Shown: positions 52,001-63,226 of the stretch, in pieces
How positions within the stretch are numbered: the stretch's first letter is position 1
Layout of the letters: the number at the start of each line of letters is the position of its first letter
NCBI GenBank assembly: GCA_039583875.1
Contig: CM077158.1
Span: forward strand, 239,553,447-239,617,446
Source of the DNA: Platanthera guangdongensis
Taxonomy: Eukaryota; Streptophyta; Magnoliopsida; Asparagales; Orchidaceae
Reading direction: 5' to 3'
Length of the DNA: 64,000 nucleotides
Program-made: the position numbers and the translations under genes
The notes under the pieces: generated by a model
Databases searched by the model: none
What the model was told of the DNA's origin: nothing
Seen by the model: the letters and a program-made list of their open reading frames with translations, nothing else

Positions 52001-55000
52001 GAAAAAGTGCTACCGTCGAGACCTTGCAGGATTTGCTGAACCGAAGGCTGGGTCGCTGGAGAAAATAGTCGGCGTCGACAACAACCCGACGCTGGAGCGG
52101 AGCAGGGCTTGAATGTTGGAGGAGCTGCTGGCGTCGTCGACAACCCGTGATGGAGTAGAAGCGGAGGGCTTCCGTCGGTGTCTCTGGTAGGGAAGGAAAC
52201 GACGGTATTCTGTCAGGCCGATGAGTTCCACGTCAGAAATGCCGCACTCACGCGAGCAGGGTTGCGCGGGACGACCGTGGCAGAGCTCCGTTGGTTGGTG
52301 CTGAGGTCGCGGGGCGACGACGTCACCTGGAAAGGATTCGTCGGAGATGTCTTCGACTGGGGTGCAAGCGTTGGCGGCGGTAGAGGGAGACTTGACCGGT
52401 AACTCAGAGAAACATTCGATTGCTTCTCTGAAATCCGGCTCCCCCTTTTCCTCTTTCATGATTGATTTAAATAGCATACAATTTCTTTTTCAGACCTTAT
52501 TTTCAAAGAGATCTTTCCAAAAATTCCTGACCGAGATTTGTTATTCCAATAGCATAAATTTCTTTCTAAAATTTTTATTTTCCATATTTGCCTTTTTATT
52601 TGAATTTTCTCCAGGTTAATTCTATGCATTCTTAAATATTTTAAACTTGCCTCTTCCGTTCTAACTATTTAAATTACTCGACCTTTTTATTCATGGTCTC
52701 TTCGGACGGTCAACCCGTAGAGCCAAAAATAAATACGAGTACTCGAGAAAGAAATACAAAAATAATTACGAGTGCACGAAAAAGAAAATACATGAAACAA
52801 AATAAATAAATTCATAGAAATTATGATGCGATGCGGGATGCTTCAGCCGCTTGGCATGGCCATGTACACAACCTCTCCTGGGCGTGTAAACATAGACAGT
52901 TGGGCCAACTTCGTTTTTTGGACTCCGAGAGTTACACGACCAGTGACAAAACTGTGTCAAACTATACGTCTGTACATATAGCTACCTGGCTATGCACCCC
53001 TTCTTATGTGTTAAACTAAAATTTTTCGAGGCTTACATGAACAGCGACACGATCAGGTAATTGGAAGTGTGCCCCTTTCTATTTGTTGAATTGAAGTTTT
53101 TGTGGCTTACATGACTTTTGACACAACTATGTTGTTGGCAATGTACTTTGACGTAACTCATTTTCTTGTCTTGTTTTGAGCCATTGATCTTGGTTTAGGT
53201 GATGTTGGGCGGTCATGATCGATCACTGGTGGTTTTAGGTCATATGGAAACTCATAAGCCTTCTTTCCTCATCATTTTCATCTTCCCTTTTTGGAGTTAA
53301 AGAAAAAGAGGAGATACCTTGGAGAAGAAAGTGATGCAACTATTGGAGCTTGGGAGTAAGAAACAAAGAAGCCTCTGATGTCGTGATAGCTTAGATATTT
53401 CTGATCATACAGATCCTTTTTGTGCAGCACATCGATGGTCGGATGCAATGGAAAGAGGGTTATTATTCCATCGGGTTTGTGATACGATATTACATTCTTC
53501 TTGGCGTTCTTGCATTGCGGTGATCTTAGAACCAACTCATTGCATTGTGGTAACAATTCCTTTTCTCCCGATTTTAGGTCATGTTTGCTGAGTAGACCCC
53601 TTGATGCATCGCAGCCTATATAGAACATTATTGATTCTTGTGACACCTTTCATGTACCTTGTCATTTATTTCTCTTTTAATTATATTATTATTTTGCGGA
53701 GAGCTGGTTTATAAGGAGATACAGTTCTTCGGGGTTCGCTAGCATGCCTGTGAGGAGGATCGTTACACCATTGTGGATCAGCTATCAACTTGCAGCTAGC
53801 CTTCATTTTACTCTTTACTAGGAAAATCTATGATGATTTGATAGAATGAGTTGTGGTTTATCGGAGATTAGCAAATGTTTGCCCCTAGAATTCATGTGTA
53901 GGACCTGGGCTACAAAGTAAATTCAATGTAATTTTATGCTGTTAAGTTTTTATGTCATGCTCAAGGCAAATGTAACACAAAAGTGAAGGAAAAAGAAATA
54001 TTGAAGAATTTCTTAGTACTGAATGAATAAATCGTTGATCGAAAATTAACAATCACTAATGGACAATCAAAGAACGTGGACTGGCATTTACCGACCAATC
54101 AAACTGTCGTCGCCCAGAAATTCGCCGACTGAAGACATGTTCGCTGACGGAGCCAAAATCACTAACTTGTTACTGAAGCAACCATAACACGGCTGATTGA
54201 CATTCACTGACCAAGTCAATGATCGCTGACTAATTACTGAAGGAACTAGAACACACTTAGTTGATTTAACCAAAGATCTTACTGGATATTGAAAAAACCA
54301 GAACACAGGTAGCCGATCGACATTTGCCGACCGAGTAGAAGTTCGTTGACCAATGTCTGAAGGAACTAGAACATAGGTAGCCGGTTGACTTTCACCAAAC
54401 GATCATGCATTCGCTGACGGAGACATTCCATAAATGCCGCTCGCAGATTGAAGAACAAAGAATTCAAGATAAAGTAGCTATTCGACATTCGCCGACCGAT
54501 TGATTAACGATCGATGATCGAATTCAAAAAAGATGCAAATATCGTTACCAATTTAAAAGAGAATTAATAAAGGTCTTTTCCAAGAAAAAAGGATAGTTAA
54601 TCTTTGTTACCATTAATGAAAAATTCTGGGGAATGAATCTTGTGAGAAACCTGACTACCACTGCAAATAATTTTTTTACTCTTCAAGGGCAGTTATCAAA
54701 ATTCAAAAATACAGAATCACCAATATAATGGAAAAAACTAATTACCCAGACATACTACAAAGAAATATTCAGAGACAAGAGAAACATTTTGAGAAGAGAA
54801 ATGAAAATAAGCATCCTATGAAAAGAAGAAAAGAAAGAAGCTCTGTGCTAAAGAATTCTGTAACTGAGAAGGCTTCAGAGATATTTCATCATCAACAAAT
54901 TACTTAGAATCTCAATGTTTCATCCACACTACTCTTATATGGAAAAAATACCTCATTTGAGAAGTTCCTATATTGTGAAAAACTTGTAACATTCTATAGA

Positions 55001-55409
55001 TGATTCTAAGTGCCTCCTTCAAAAGATTGAGATAGAGTTCTAAGAGTTCCCCTTTCAATAGACTCGGCTAGGCATCCAAGAATCCACCTGCAACAGACTC
55101 ATTTGGGTTCCAACTTGTAAGAGTCTCCCGTGAAAAATACCCGGGCCTTGACATAGGCAATGTATTCCCATATCTGTGTGTGGAAGAGTGGAGTACCCGG
55201 ATTTATCGGGTAACAAATTTTTTTTCTTATCCTCTCTATTGATTAAGTTCTTGTTTTCAATACTTATTGCATAAAATCTGATATGTGATTTATCTAAGTT
55301 CAATACGTGATTTGTTGTTGAGAATAATTAAAAATGACTCAAAAGATATTTTTCTATTCATACCCCTCTAGAAAAATAATTAATTAATTTCTAGACGGGT
55401 ATGAACTAT
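49089..55409. other. 6.3 kb without a recognised gene
   Basis: I see degraded intergenic sequence. Notable parts: GC-rich minus-strand ORFs at 50838-51080 and 52010-52477 (155 codons, no recognised domain); an AT repeat at about 51095-51140; a 122-codon minus-strand ORF at 53278-53646 with no domain; and imperfect ~70-bp repeats of GCCGACCGA / GAAGGAACTAGAACA at about 54080-54560. None has terminal repeats that I could pair. Confidence 0.4.
54080..54560. repeat. Degenerate ~70-bp tandem repeats
   Basis: Recurring GACATTYGCCGACCGA...TTCGCTGACC and TGAAGGAACTAGAACAYAGGTAG segments occur four or more times with drift. Probably old LTR or satellite-like sequence. Confidence 0.5.
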
Positions 55410-55516
55410 GTGTGGTAAAATGCATAAATGATGATACAAATACAGTTTTGACGGATGATGTGGATATTAAAGAGCGATGAAAAAGATACTTTTATCAACT
55501 CTATAATGAAACAAAG

Positions 55517-56803
55517 TGATGCGGAGCAGAGACGAGGACGCGCTTTGGGCCCGTTCGGGGTTGATTTGACAACTTTCCATATGTGGCGTGCTCAGATCGA
55601 CGATCGGACTCGGCGATTGCATCCGGAGCGTCGCCGTGAGTCAAAAAACTATATTAGTTTATTTGTTTTGAGTTTGTTTTGATGTATTTTAAGGGGCTAG
55701 CCCACCGATCAATCATAGCCGTTGATGGGGATGCCCTAGCTTGCTTTTTCTTATAAATAGGAGTGTTAGAGGCTGAATTGAACAATTGCAGAATTTGGAG
55801 AGTTCATTTTCGGATTCCTGCGATCCTTCCCCGACGCCGACGCCGTGGAGCCCTATGTGACGACTCCTAGGTGGTTTTCTTCATCCCCATGGTAATACCC
55901 ATCCATAGCCTTCTCCTCCCCCCTCCGAAACCCTTATCCGCAGCCCCTACAACCCACGGAACAACAAGCCTTTTGCTGTCCAGAACAGAATTACTTTTCA
56001 CGGTACCGTACGAGTACCGTTCATACGCGGTACTGTTCACCCGTATTGTTCATCTGCTATTACTGTTCATCCGCACTGTTCATCCGCCGCTACTGTTCAT
56101 CAGCCGACCCTATACCAATCCCGCAGCCTCCTTCCCTTCGTGGATCCACTTTCCACCGCTCCGAAAATCCTAGATCTACCTCGATCTAGTGCTACCGCTC
56201 TCCGATCCATCATTTTACCCAATATTCATCATCTCGTAGCCCGGATCCGCCGTCAAAACATCAGATCTATCCACCTTCACCCGAATCCATCCCCTAGTAG
56301 CCGGATCTTTCCGTTTCCGGCACGTTTTCCCTCTTTTCCACCATGGCAGCCACCTCGCCATCGCCGTACCACCGGTTTCACCTCTAATCGCCCGTCTACA
56401 TATCCGACCCTTCAAATTCTCCAGTGCCTCGGTTCAGCCATCTACGTTGTGAGCATTTGTGGTATTGTATTCGGTGACTTGACATTTTTCATTTGGTATT
56501 TTATCATATTGTGCTGGGATTATTGTTGCCTAGAAATTGGTTCTCTTATACTAATAATTGCAGTAGGAATTATTCGCCGCACGCTTTGCCTTGGCCTGCT
56601 CGGAGGAAGCCATTATAAAATTGCTGAAATTAATTGTTTGTTTCCTAATTCAATTATTTGACTGGTGCTCTTGAATTTCATTGCTTAATTTAATCGTCGA
56701 CGTCACCAACTATTGCATTGCATTTAGGGTTGTAATAGTGTGTCGCCCCTGCACCCGCACCTGGAGTCATAGTTTTCGAGCACCACGAGCATACCCTACA
56801 TCA
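55517..56803 (+). repeat. 5' LTR of the RT-less element
   Basis: TGATGCGGAGCAGAGACG to CCCTACATCA. TATA-like CTTATAAATAGG lies at 55750-55761. A short array of TACTGTTCATCCGC-like units is at about 55995-56110. Confidence 0.85.
55995..56110. repeat. Array of TACTGTTCATCCGC-like units
   Basis: About seven degenerate copies of TACTGTTCATCCGC at roughly 15-bp spacing, downstream of the LTR TATA box. The same array, slightly different, is in the 3' LTR at about 59905-60025. Confidence 0.75.
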
Positions 56804-56806
56804 TTT

Positions 56807-56818
56807 TGGTATCAGAGG
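56807..56818 (+). other. Primer-binding site of the RT-less element
   Basis: TGGTATCAGAGG lies three bases after the LTR and is complementary to initiator tRNA-Met. Confidence 0.75.
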
Positions 56819-56880
56819 TCAAGGTTAGGCCATTTGCATGCTTCGTAGTGGTAGGTTTTAAATAATCATTGAGTTTATTT

Positions 56881-57168
56881 ATGTCTAGTTATCGCCGTCG
56901 TTCTTCTCCTCCATCTGAGTATCCCGAGTCTACATATATCCGACCTCGTACAACCCCTCTAGAGAGATCTTCATATTATCATTATGATTATCATCGTTCC
57001 CCGCACACAACTCCTAGAGATCGTGTCGACCCCTCAACACAATTCCATCATGCTAGAGGCGATCACCACGACGAGAGGTCCTCACGTCTTCATCATTACA
57101 CCTCTCATCGACTTCACGATGATAAAATGAATATCGCTCAGGTCATCGCAGCTACACATCTCCTCTAG
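56881..57168 (+). CDS. Arg/His/Tyr-rich ORF at the Gag position, unrecognised
   Basis: ATG 56881 opens about 95 codons of Ser/Arg/His/Tyr-rich sequence (MSSYRRRSSPPSEYP...) ending at TAG near 57168. The position just after the PBS is where Gag starts. No Gag core domain or zinc knuckle follows. Downstream frames are interrupted. Confidence 0.4.
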   Translation: MSSYRRRSSPPSEYPESTYIRPRTTPLERSSYYHYDYHRSPHTTPRDRVDPSTQFHHARGDHHDERSSRLHHYTSHRLHDDKMNIAQVIAATHLL

Positions 57169-57371
57169 GAGAGAAACTTGAGTTTGGATATGCGCGACCT
57201 CCACTGCACGTTCATAGAGTCCATACGCACCCACGAGCACAATCTGATTATGTTAGGAACTAACATCAAGACGACCCTCAGGAACCCTATAGAGGTCACC
57301 TTCGGCAGGAACACAATACATGTCAAGACCCTCCTAGTGTTCCACCAATAGAGTTACCTGAGGCTGAATTT

Positions 57372-58352
57372 ATGCGATTAGTTCTTGACCGCTTTGATCT
57401 CTTAGAAGCTCAATTTGATCACTTAAGATCTACATTACGAAGAAAGCCTAGGGATTTAGGGCAAGTCACCGATGCGGCGAGTAGTGCTCTCACCGAGATA
57501 AGAGACCCGATACTTGGTTCTAGTCCTTCTCAGTTTGATGAGATTCCGTGCTCATGTGATCTTGAGGTTGAACCTGATCATGATCTTATGATATATGTGG
57601 TGAGTGATACTGACATGACTAGTGAGCATGGTCACGTCGGTGAGGACGAGCGACCTAGTGACACTGTGATGGTATACCCATCCTTTTCACCTCACCTAGA
57701 CCTACACCTAGACCTAGTGCCCCCTTTGAACAGAGACATGGTTCTCAACACTATATCGATTGACCCGCACTTGAGTCTGGGCACCCCCTACTCTTCCCTT
57801 AGTACTGTCTCGGGTCACTTTACTACCGAGAGTCAAGAGTATAGTGTTGATCTCGTAGTTGCTATGTCACCCATGCATAGGGGCACTACCCCTTTCGATG
57901 GTACTCCTCGGGGGGACCTTGACCTTAGCGACGAGCCCTATGACGAGCCCCTTGTTTAGCCTCTTGATGATCCACCACATCTTGGTGAGGTTAAGACTCG
58001 GGTGAGCCACTCAGGTATGACGCCTCTTTCATTATCACTGGCCTTGCCCCAAAGAAGGGACCTTGAGTGGAGCATGACATATGTTGGGCCTACCTTGAGT
58101 CCACTTGAGTATACTCATATTGTGGGGACCTACCTTATGACGCCTCACACTCTGGATGAGTTTTGGTACATGCCACCCGCTGAGCCACCCGATGAATTTT
58201 TTCTTGTCTGGGACGCTCACCATATTTTAGAGTCACGACTTCTAGTCAGTGTGCACGATTTTCACTCAGGTGGTCGTCTCCTTTGTGATGACTTTTCTTA
58301 CACATCTCCCGGGGACCCCCCTGATGTGCTACGTTCCCCGAGAGACATTTGA
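57372..58352 (+). CDS. Two adjacent unrecognised ORFs in the place of pol
   Basis: ORFs 57372-57959 (195 codons) and 58002-58352 (116 codons) are acidic, rich in Asp, Pro, Ser and His. Near the start is RLVLDRFDLLEAQFDHLRS, a coiled-coil-like stretch. The second has FFLVWDAHHILESRLLVSVHD and GGRLLCDDFSY. The two are in frame with each other, separated by a stop and about 40 bases, so they may be one ORF with a nonsense change. I recognise no domain. Either a captured sequence or a rapidly evolving element gene. Confidence 0.4.
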
Positions 58353-58549
58353 CTCTTTACGAGCCCGTATTTCAGTATAGTTGTCTCTCACGGTCATCTG
58401 AGTACTCGTCACACACGATGAGTTTGTCTACACTCCACCGAAAGAACCTCCTGATAGGCCACCCCATTTTAGAGACATCTCAGACATTATTAGATTTTCC
58501 TATAAGAAGTGTACCGTGTCTGTCGTGTTGTCTTTGCATCATTTGCATT

Positions 58550-59429
58550 ACCTGCATAAGTCTGCTGAGTATTTTACACGACATTTGCATGAGTTGCATG
58601 AGTCGGTTCGCCGACATATAATAACAAACAATGAAAATTACAAAGCGCATGCAGATAAGCGAATGCGAGAGCAAATATTGAATGTAGGCTAGAAGGTAAT
58701 GATGCAAGTCCGCCCTGAGAGGCTCCCTTCGGGGCCTGCTAAGAACTTAAGCGCGAGGCGAATGAGTCCGCACTCCATTATTAGTCGTATTGGGACCAAC
58801 ACCTACCGACTTGACATCCCGGCCAGTATGAGAATTCACCCTTTGTTTAATGTTGAAGATCTGACTCCGTACTATGAACCTCATGAGTATTTGGACCCGA
58901 GCAGTGGAGATGCCCAGCCACCCCCACCCCCATTGTCGCTACCATACCACTCTCACACATTACCACCATCTGATGGCCATCCTAGTTCACCCACTGTTGC
59001 CACCCACCCACCCGAGAATTCGTCCACTTTGGTTCCACCGCAGGCACCACCGATCGCACCGGGATCCACCTTCCGAGAGGTGAGCGATGAGAGCATCACA
59101 GAGTTCAGATTCCACCAGTTTGTTCGTACTTCAGAGGGGCCGCGCTGTCGCTACTTGGTACATTGGTGGGACCGCCCCGATGCAGTTGACAATTGGATAC
59201 TTGCAACAGAGCTTGATCGATTCACCCCTGGACTTCGACTTCAGCACGAACGTCTCCATTCACCGGAGATGACAGCTTTTCAGTCAGGGAGAATTGATTG
59301 GCGAGGACATCCTTCCGCCGATGACACTTGGACGACTTCCGGTGGATCTCGTCGAGTTGTACCTGGCGATCAGCGAGAGAATTCCGATCTCAATTCATCG
59401 GGAGATGAATTCTTTCAAGCCGGGGAGAT
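58550..59429 (+). pseudogene. Integrase C-terminus and chromodomain
   Basis: YFTRHLHELHESVRRHI, then after one stop (58690) VMMQVRPERLPSGPAKNLSAR, ISRIGTNTYRLDIPASMRIHP and FNVEDLTPYYEPHEY are the usual end of gypsy integrase. A proline-rich linker and a chromodomain-like segment RCRYLVHWWDRPDAVDNWILA (about 59146-59208) follow. The open frame from 58699 crosses into the 3' LTR and stops at 59499. Confidence 0.75.
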
Positions 59430-60718
59430 TGATGCAGAGCAGAGACGAGAACGCGCTTTGGGCCCGTTCGGGGCTGATTTGGCAACTTTCCATATATGAC
59501 GTGCTCATATCGACGATCGGACTCCGCGATTGCGTCCGGAGCGTCGCCGAGAGTCAAAAAACTATATTAGTTTATTGTTTTTTGAGTTTGTTTTGATGTA
59601 TTTTAAGGGGCTAACCCCCCAGCCAATCATAGCGTTGATGGGGATGTCCTAGCTTGTCTTTTCTTATAAATAGGAGTGTTAGAGGCTGAATTCAACCATT
59701 GCAGAATTTGGAGAGTTCATTTTCGGATTCCTGCGATCCTTCCTCGGTGCCGACGCCGTGGAGCCCTAGGTGACGACTCCTAGGTGGTTTTCTTCATCCC
59801 CAAGGTAATACCCATCCATATCCTTCTCCTCTCCCCTTCGAAACCCTTATACGCAGCCCCTACAACCCACAGAATAACAAACCTTTTGCTGTCCCGAATA
59901 GAATGACTGTTCACGGTACTGTACGAGAACTGTTCATACGTCGTTACTGTTCCCACGCACTGTTTATCAGCCGTTACTGTTCATACGCAATGTTCATCCG
60001 CCGCTACTATTCATCCGCCGGCCCTATACCAATCCCACAGCCTCCTTCATCCGTGGATCCACTTCCCACCGCTCTGAAGACCCTAGATCTACCTTGATCT
60101 AGTGCTACTGCCCTCTGATCCATCATTTTCCCCAATATTTATCATCCCGTAGCCCGGATCCACTGTCAAAACATCGGATCTATCCACCTTCACCCGAATC
60201 CATCCCCTAGTAGCCGGATCTTTCCGTTTCCGGCTCGTTTTCCCTCTTTTCCACCATGGGCAGCCACCTCGCCATCGCCGTACCACTGATTTTACCTCCG
60301 ATCGCCCGTCTACATATCCGACCCTTCAAATTTTCTAGTGCCTCGGTTCAGCCCTCTACGTTGTGAGCATTTGTGGTATTGTATTATGTGACTTGACATT
60401 TTTCATTGATATTTTATCATATTGTGCTGGATTATTGTTACCTAGAAATTGATTCTGTTATACTAATAATTGCAGGAGAAATTATTCGCCGCATGCTTTG
60501 CCTTGGCCCTCCGAGCGGAGGAAGCCATTATAAAATTGCTGAAATTAATTGTTTGTTTCCTAATTCAATTATTTGCGTGGTGCTCTTAAATTTCATTGCT
60601 TAATTTAATCGTCGCCCTCACCAACGGTTGCATTGCATTTAGGGTTGTAATAGTGTGTCACCTCCGCACCCGCACCTGGAGTCATAGTTTTTGAGCACCA
60701 CAGGCCTACCCTACATCA
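59430..60718 (+). repeat. 3' LTR of the RT-less element
   Basis: TGATGCAGAGCAGAGACG to CCCTACATCA, collinear with the 5' LTR with scattered substitutions and short indels. Confidence 0.85.
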
Positions 60719-62295
60719 CAAAGGAAAAAAAATTGAACTTGAAAGAGTTACGTAAATCAGTGAAGTGTAAGAACATAACATTTTATCATAAAATTCAAAT
60801 ATCAGAGGTAAAAGATACTCTAAATAAGATGAAAAATGGAAAGACTGTTGGGGCAGACGATATACCCATCGAAGTATGGAAATGTTTAGGAAATGAAGAA
60901 ATTTTGTAGCTTGCATATTTTTTCAATAAAATACTGAAGTCAAAGAGCATGCCAGAGCAATAGAGAGAAAGTATCTTGTTACCTTTGTATAAGAATAAAT
61001 GAGATATACAAAATTCTGTTAATTACAGAAGAATTAAATTGATGAGTCATAACATAAAACTATGAGAACTAGTAATAGAAAGAAGATTAAGAAGAGTAAC
61101 TAATATCTCGGAGAATCAATTTGGATTCATGCCAGGGAGGTCGACCATGAAAGTTATACATCTCTTGAGGAGACTCATTGACAACTATCAAGAAAGAGAA
61201 CAAGATTTGCATATGCTGTTTATTAATCTTGAGAAGACTTATGATAGAGTTTCAAGAGAGATCTTATGGAGAGTCTTAGAAAAGAAAGGTGTAAATGTAT
61301 CATATATTGACATAATCAAAGATATGTATACAAATTCAGTGACAAGGGTGAGGACATCTGGAGGATTAACACATGAATTCCCTATTACTTTTGGATTACA
61401 TCAAGGTTTTGCTTTAAGCCCTTATCCTCTTTACCCTTATCTTAGATGAGCTCACCAGACATCCAACAAGCAATACCTTGGTGTTTATTGTTTGCGGATG
61501 ATATCGTTTTGGTTGATGAGACGTGCGAGGGTGTAAACGCAAAACTTGAATCTTGGCGAGATACTTTAGAAAAGAAGGGTTTTAGGTTGAGCAGGGCAAA
61601 GACGGAGTATATGAAGCTTCAATTTAGCAGTACAAGAAGGGCAGATGACTTCGTTATTAAGTTGGGTGATCAAGATATTTCCCGCAGTGAGTGTTTTAAA
61701 TATCTTGGATCGATAGTTTAAAAAGATGGAGGTATTGATAAAGATGTGACACATAGAATCCAAGCGGGTTGGTTGAAGTGGAGAGGCGCGTCAGGGATCT
61801 TATGTGATCGTAAAGTACCACTAAAACTTAAGGGCAAGTTTTGTCGTACTGCAATTAGACCCGCGATGCTCTATGGTTCTGAGTGTTGGGTAGTGAATTG
61901 TGTACATGAGCAAAAAATGGGAGTTGTGGAGATGAGAATGCTTAGGTGGATGTGTGGACACACGAGATTGGATAAAATTAGGAATGAAAGTACCAGGGAT
62001 AATACAGGAGTAGCACCAATTTCAGAGAAGATGCGAGAATCTCGTCGAAGATGGTTTGGACACGTACAAAGGGGACCATTAGAGCCACCTGTTAGGCGTT
62101 GTAAGAGTCTAGTCACTAGGCATGTTAGACGTGGGAGGGGTAGACCAATAAAGACTTGAAATGAAATTATAAAGAAAGACCTGATGTACTTTGACATTAG
62201 TGAGATTATGACAAAAGATAGGGCATAATGCCGACAAAGGATCCATATAGCCCACCCCACTATAGTGGGATAAAGTCTTGAGTGTTGTTATTGTA

Positions 62296-62689
62296 ATTGA
62301 TATCAAAGCTCTGTTCACCTCTAAAGATTAAAATTTTGGTGAATTAAAATCTTTAGATTGAAATTTATTTTTGTTATTCTCTGAAGAAGAATGACAGACT
62401 AATATATGAAAATATTTTTGATTCTAATGTTACAGATCATTTCGTACTCACCGAAACTGATGGGAACACTCGCATGAAAATAATCAAGCCAAAGAATGAA
62501 TGGTTAGAGCAAGACAAGAAAGCTAGAGCTTATGTTGTCAAAACTTTAAATATAGGTGATACTAATAGCAGACTGTCTTTCGCTGTTCGCAGCCTTTTGA
62601 TATATGTAGGCTCTAAAATTTTATTTTGTAGGCCAAGTTTGATATTCACAGACATATTTTGAGGATCTCTAACCCCCTAAAAATGAAAT
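62296..62689. other. Possible copia leader and Gag start, weak
   Basis: TTGATATCAAAGCTCTG at about 62296 resembles a mutated initiator-Met PBS, and ORF 62474-62662 starts MKIIKPKNEWLEQDKKAR, vaguely like a copia Gag beginning. There is no LTR next to it, so this is only a suggestion. Confidence 0.25.
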
Positions 62690-63226
62690 ACAGCTCTCTC
62701 CCCAAAATAACTAGAGCTTGATATGTTTGTTTATATGTTTATCACGTGCATACAAAGTGCTGATTTGCAGAATGATGTGGTTCCCCGGTATCCGCTAGGA
62801 CAATATGGCGGAGTGTGATTGTTACGCGATTTCTGGTGAGCTCATAACTGACTCTCGTTTACTATGTTATGATGTTTTGGTTGCAGGGCAAAGTTCCAAT
62901 GTAGGAGCGCGCTAGCTGATTGCAAAAGCTAAAAGCCTCATGAAGCGTTTCCCCCTTCCCTTATGTTGTATTCCTTTGCATTTTGTTCCGGCTTACGAGC
63001 CGAGGTAATTTAGGAAATTTATATGTTTTGATATGTTTATGTTTGTACGGCCTTAAGGCCAAAGACAATTGATACTATATATTATAGTTTTGTGGATACT
63101 CTCTGGTATAGATTTGTTTCCGCTGTGCTATTGTTTTTGCTATGTTAGTTTTACTTTTGTACCTCTCTTTATAATGCTTAACTTACCGAACCCGTATTAT
63201 ACGGTCGTTGTGATAGTGGTGTTACA
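62690..63226 (+). repeat. Remnant of a gypsy-type LTR (3' portion)
   Basis: It contains CGGCCTTAAGGCCAAAG (63050-63066), like the TAAGGCCA block near the ends of the other gypsy LTRs here, and ends GTGGTGTTACA at about 63226. The LTR start is not recognisable. Confidence 0.4.

Larger units (their letters stand above)
55517..60718 (+). mobile_element. LTR element lacking RT, with integrase C-terminus and chromodomain
   Basis: LTRs 55517-56803 and 59430-60718 (about 1.29 kb) start TGATGC and end CATCA. CAAAG flanks it (55512-55516 and 60719-60723), and the LINE frame is restored without it. The interior, 2626 bp, has an initiator-Met PBS, an Arg/His/Ser-rich N-terminal ORF, unrecognised ORFs in the middle, and an integrase C-terminal plus chromodomain at the end, then polypurine GCCGGGGAGAT. 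Protease, RT, RNase H and the integrase core are absent, so it is non-autonomous. Confidence 0.85.
55410..62295 (+). mobile_element. Decayed LINE (non-LTR retrotransposon), split by an LTR element
   Basis: The left piece (55410-55516) reads VVKCINDDTNT...DVDIKER and KRYFYQLYNE. The right piece (60724-62295) continues in the same frame with KEKKLNLKEL, then RT: MKNGKTVGADDIPIEVWKCL, NQFGFMPGRSTMKVI, FINLEKTYDRVSREILWRVL and FADDIVLVDE (61491-61502, intact FADD). The C-terminal part reads LYGSECWVV and RWFGHVQRGP. Stops and frameshifts are frequent. It ends in GTTGTTATTG-like sequence near 62295. The 5' end is not seen. Confidence 0.8.

Noticed and set aside
52010..52477. 155-codon minus-strand ORF
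   Set aside because: No family recognised, no splice or promoter context; left as part of an unannotated region.
53278..53646. 122-codon minus-strand ORF with a faint F-box-associated look
   Set aside because: The resemblance was limited to a few residues (YDLKSGEKE-like) and no F-box lies nearby.
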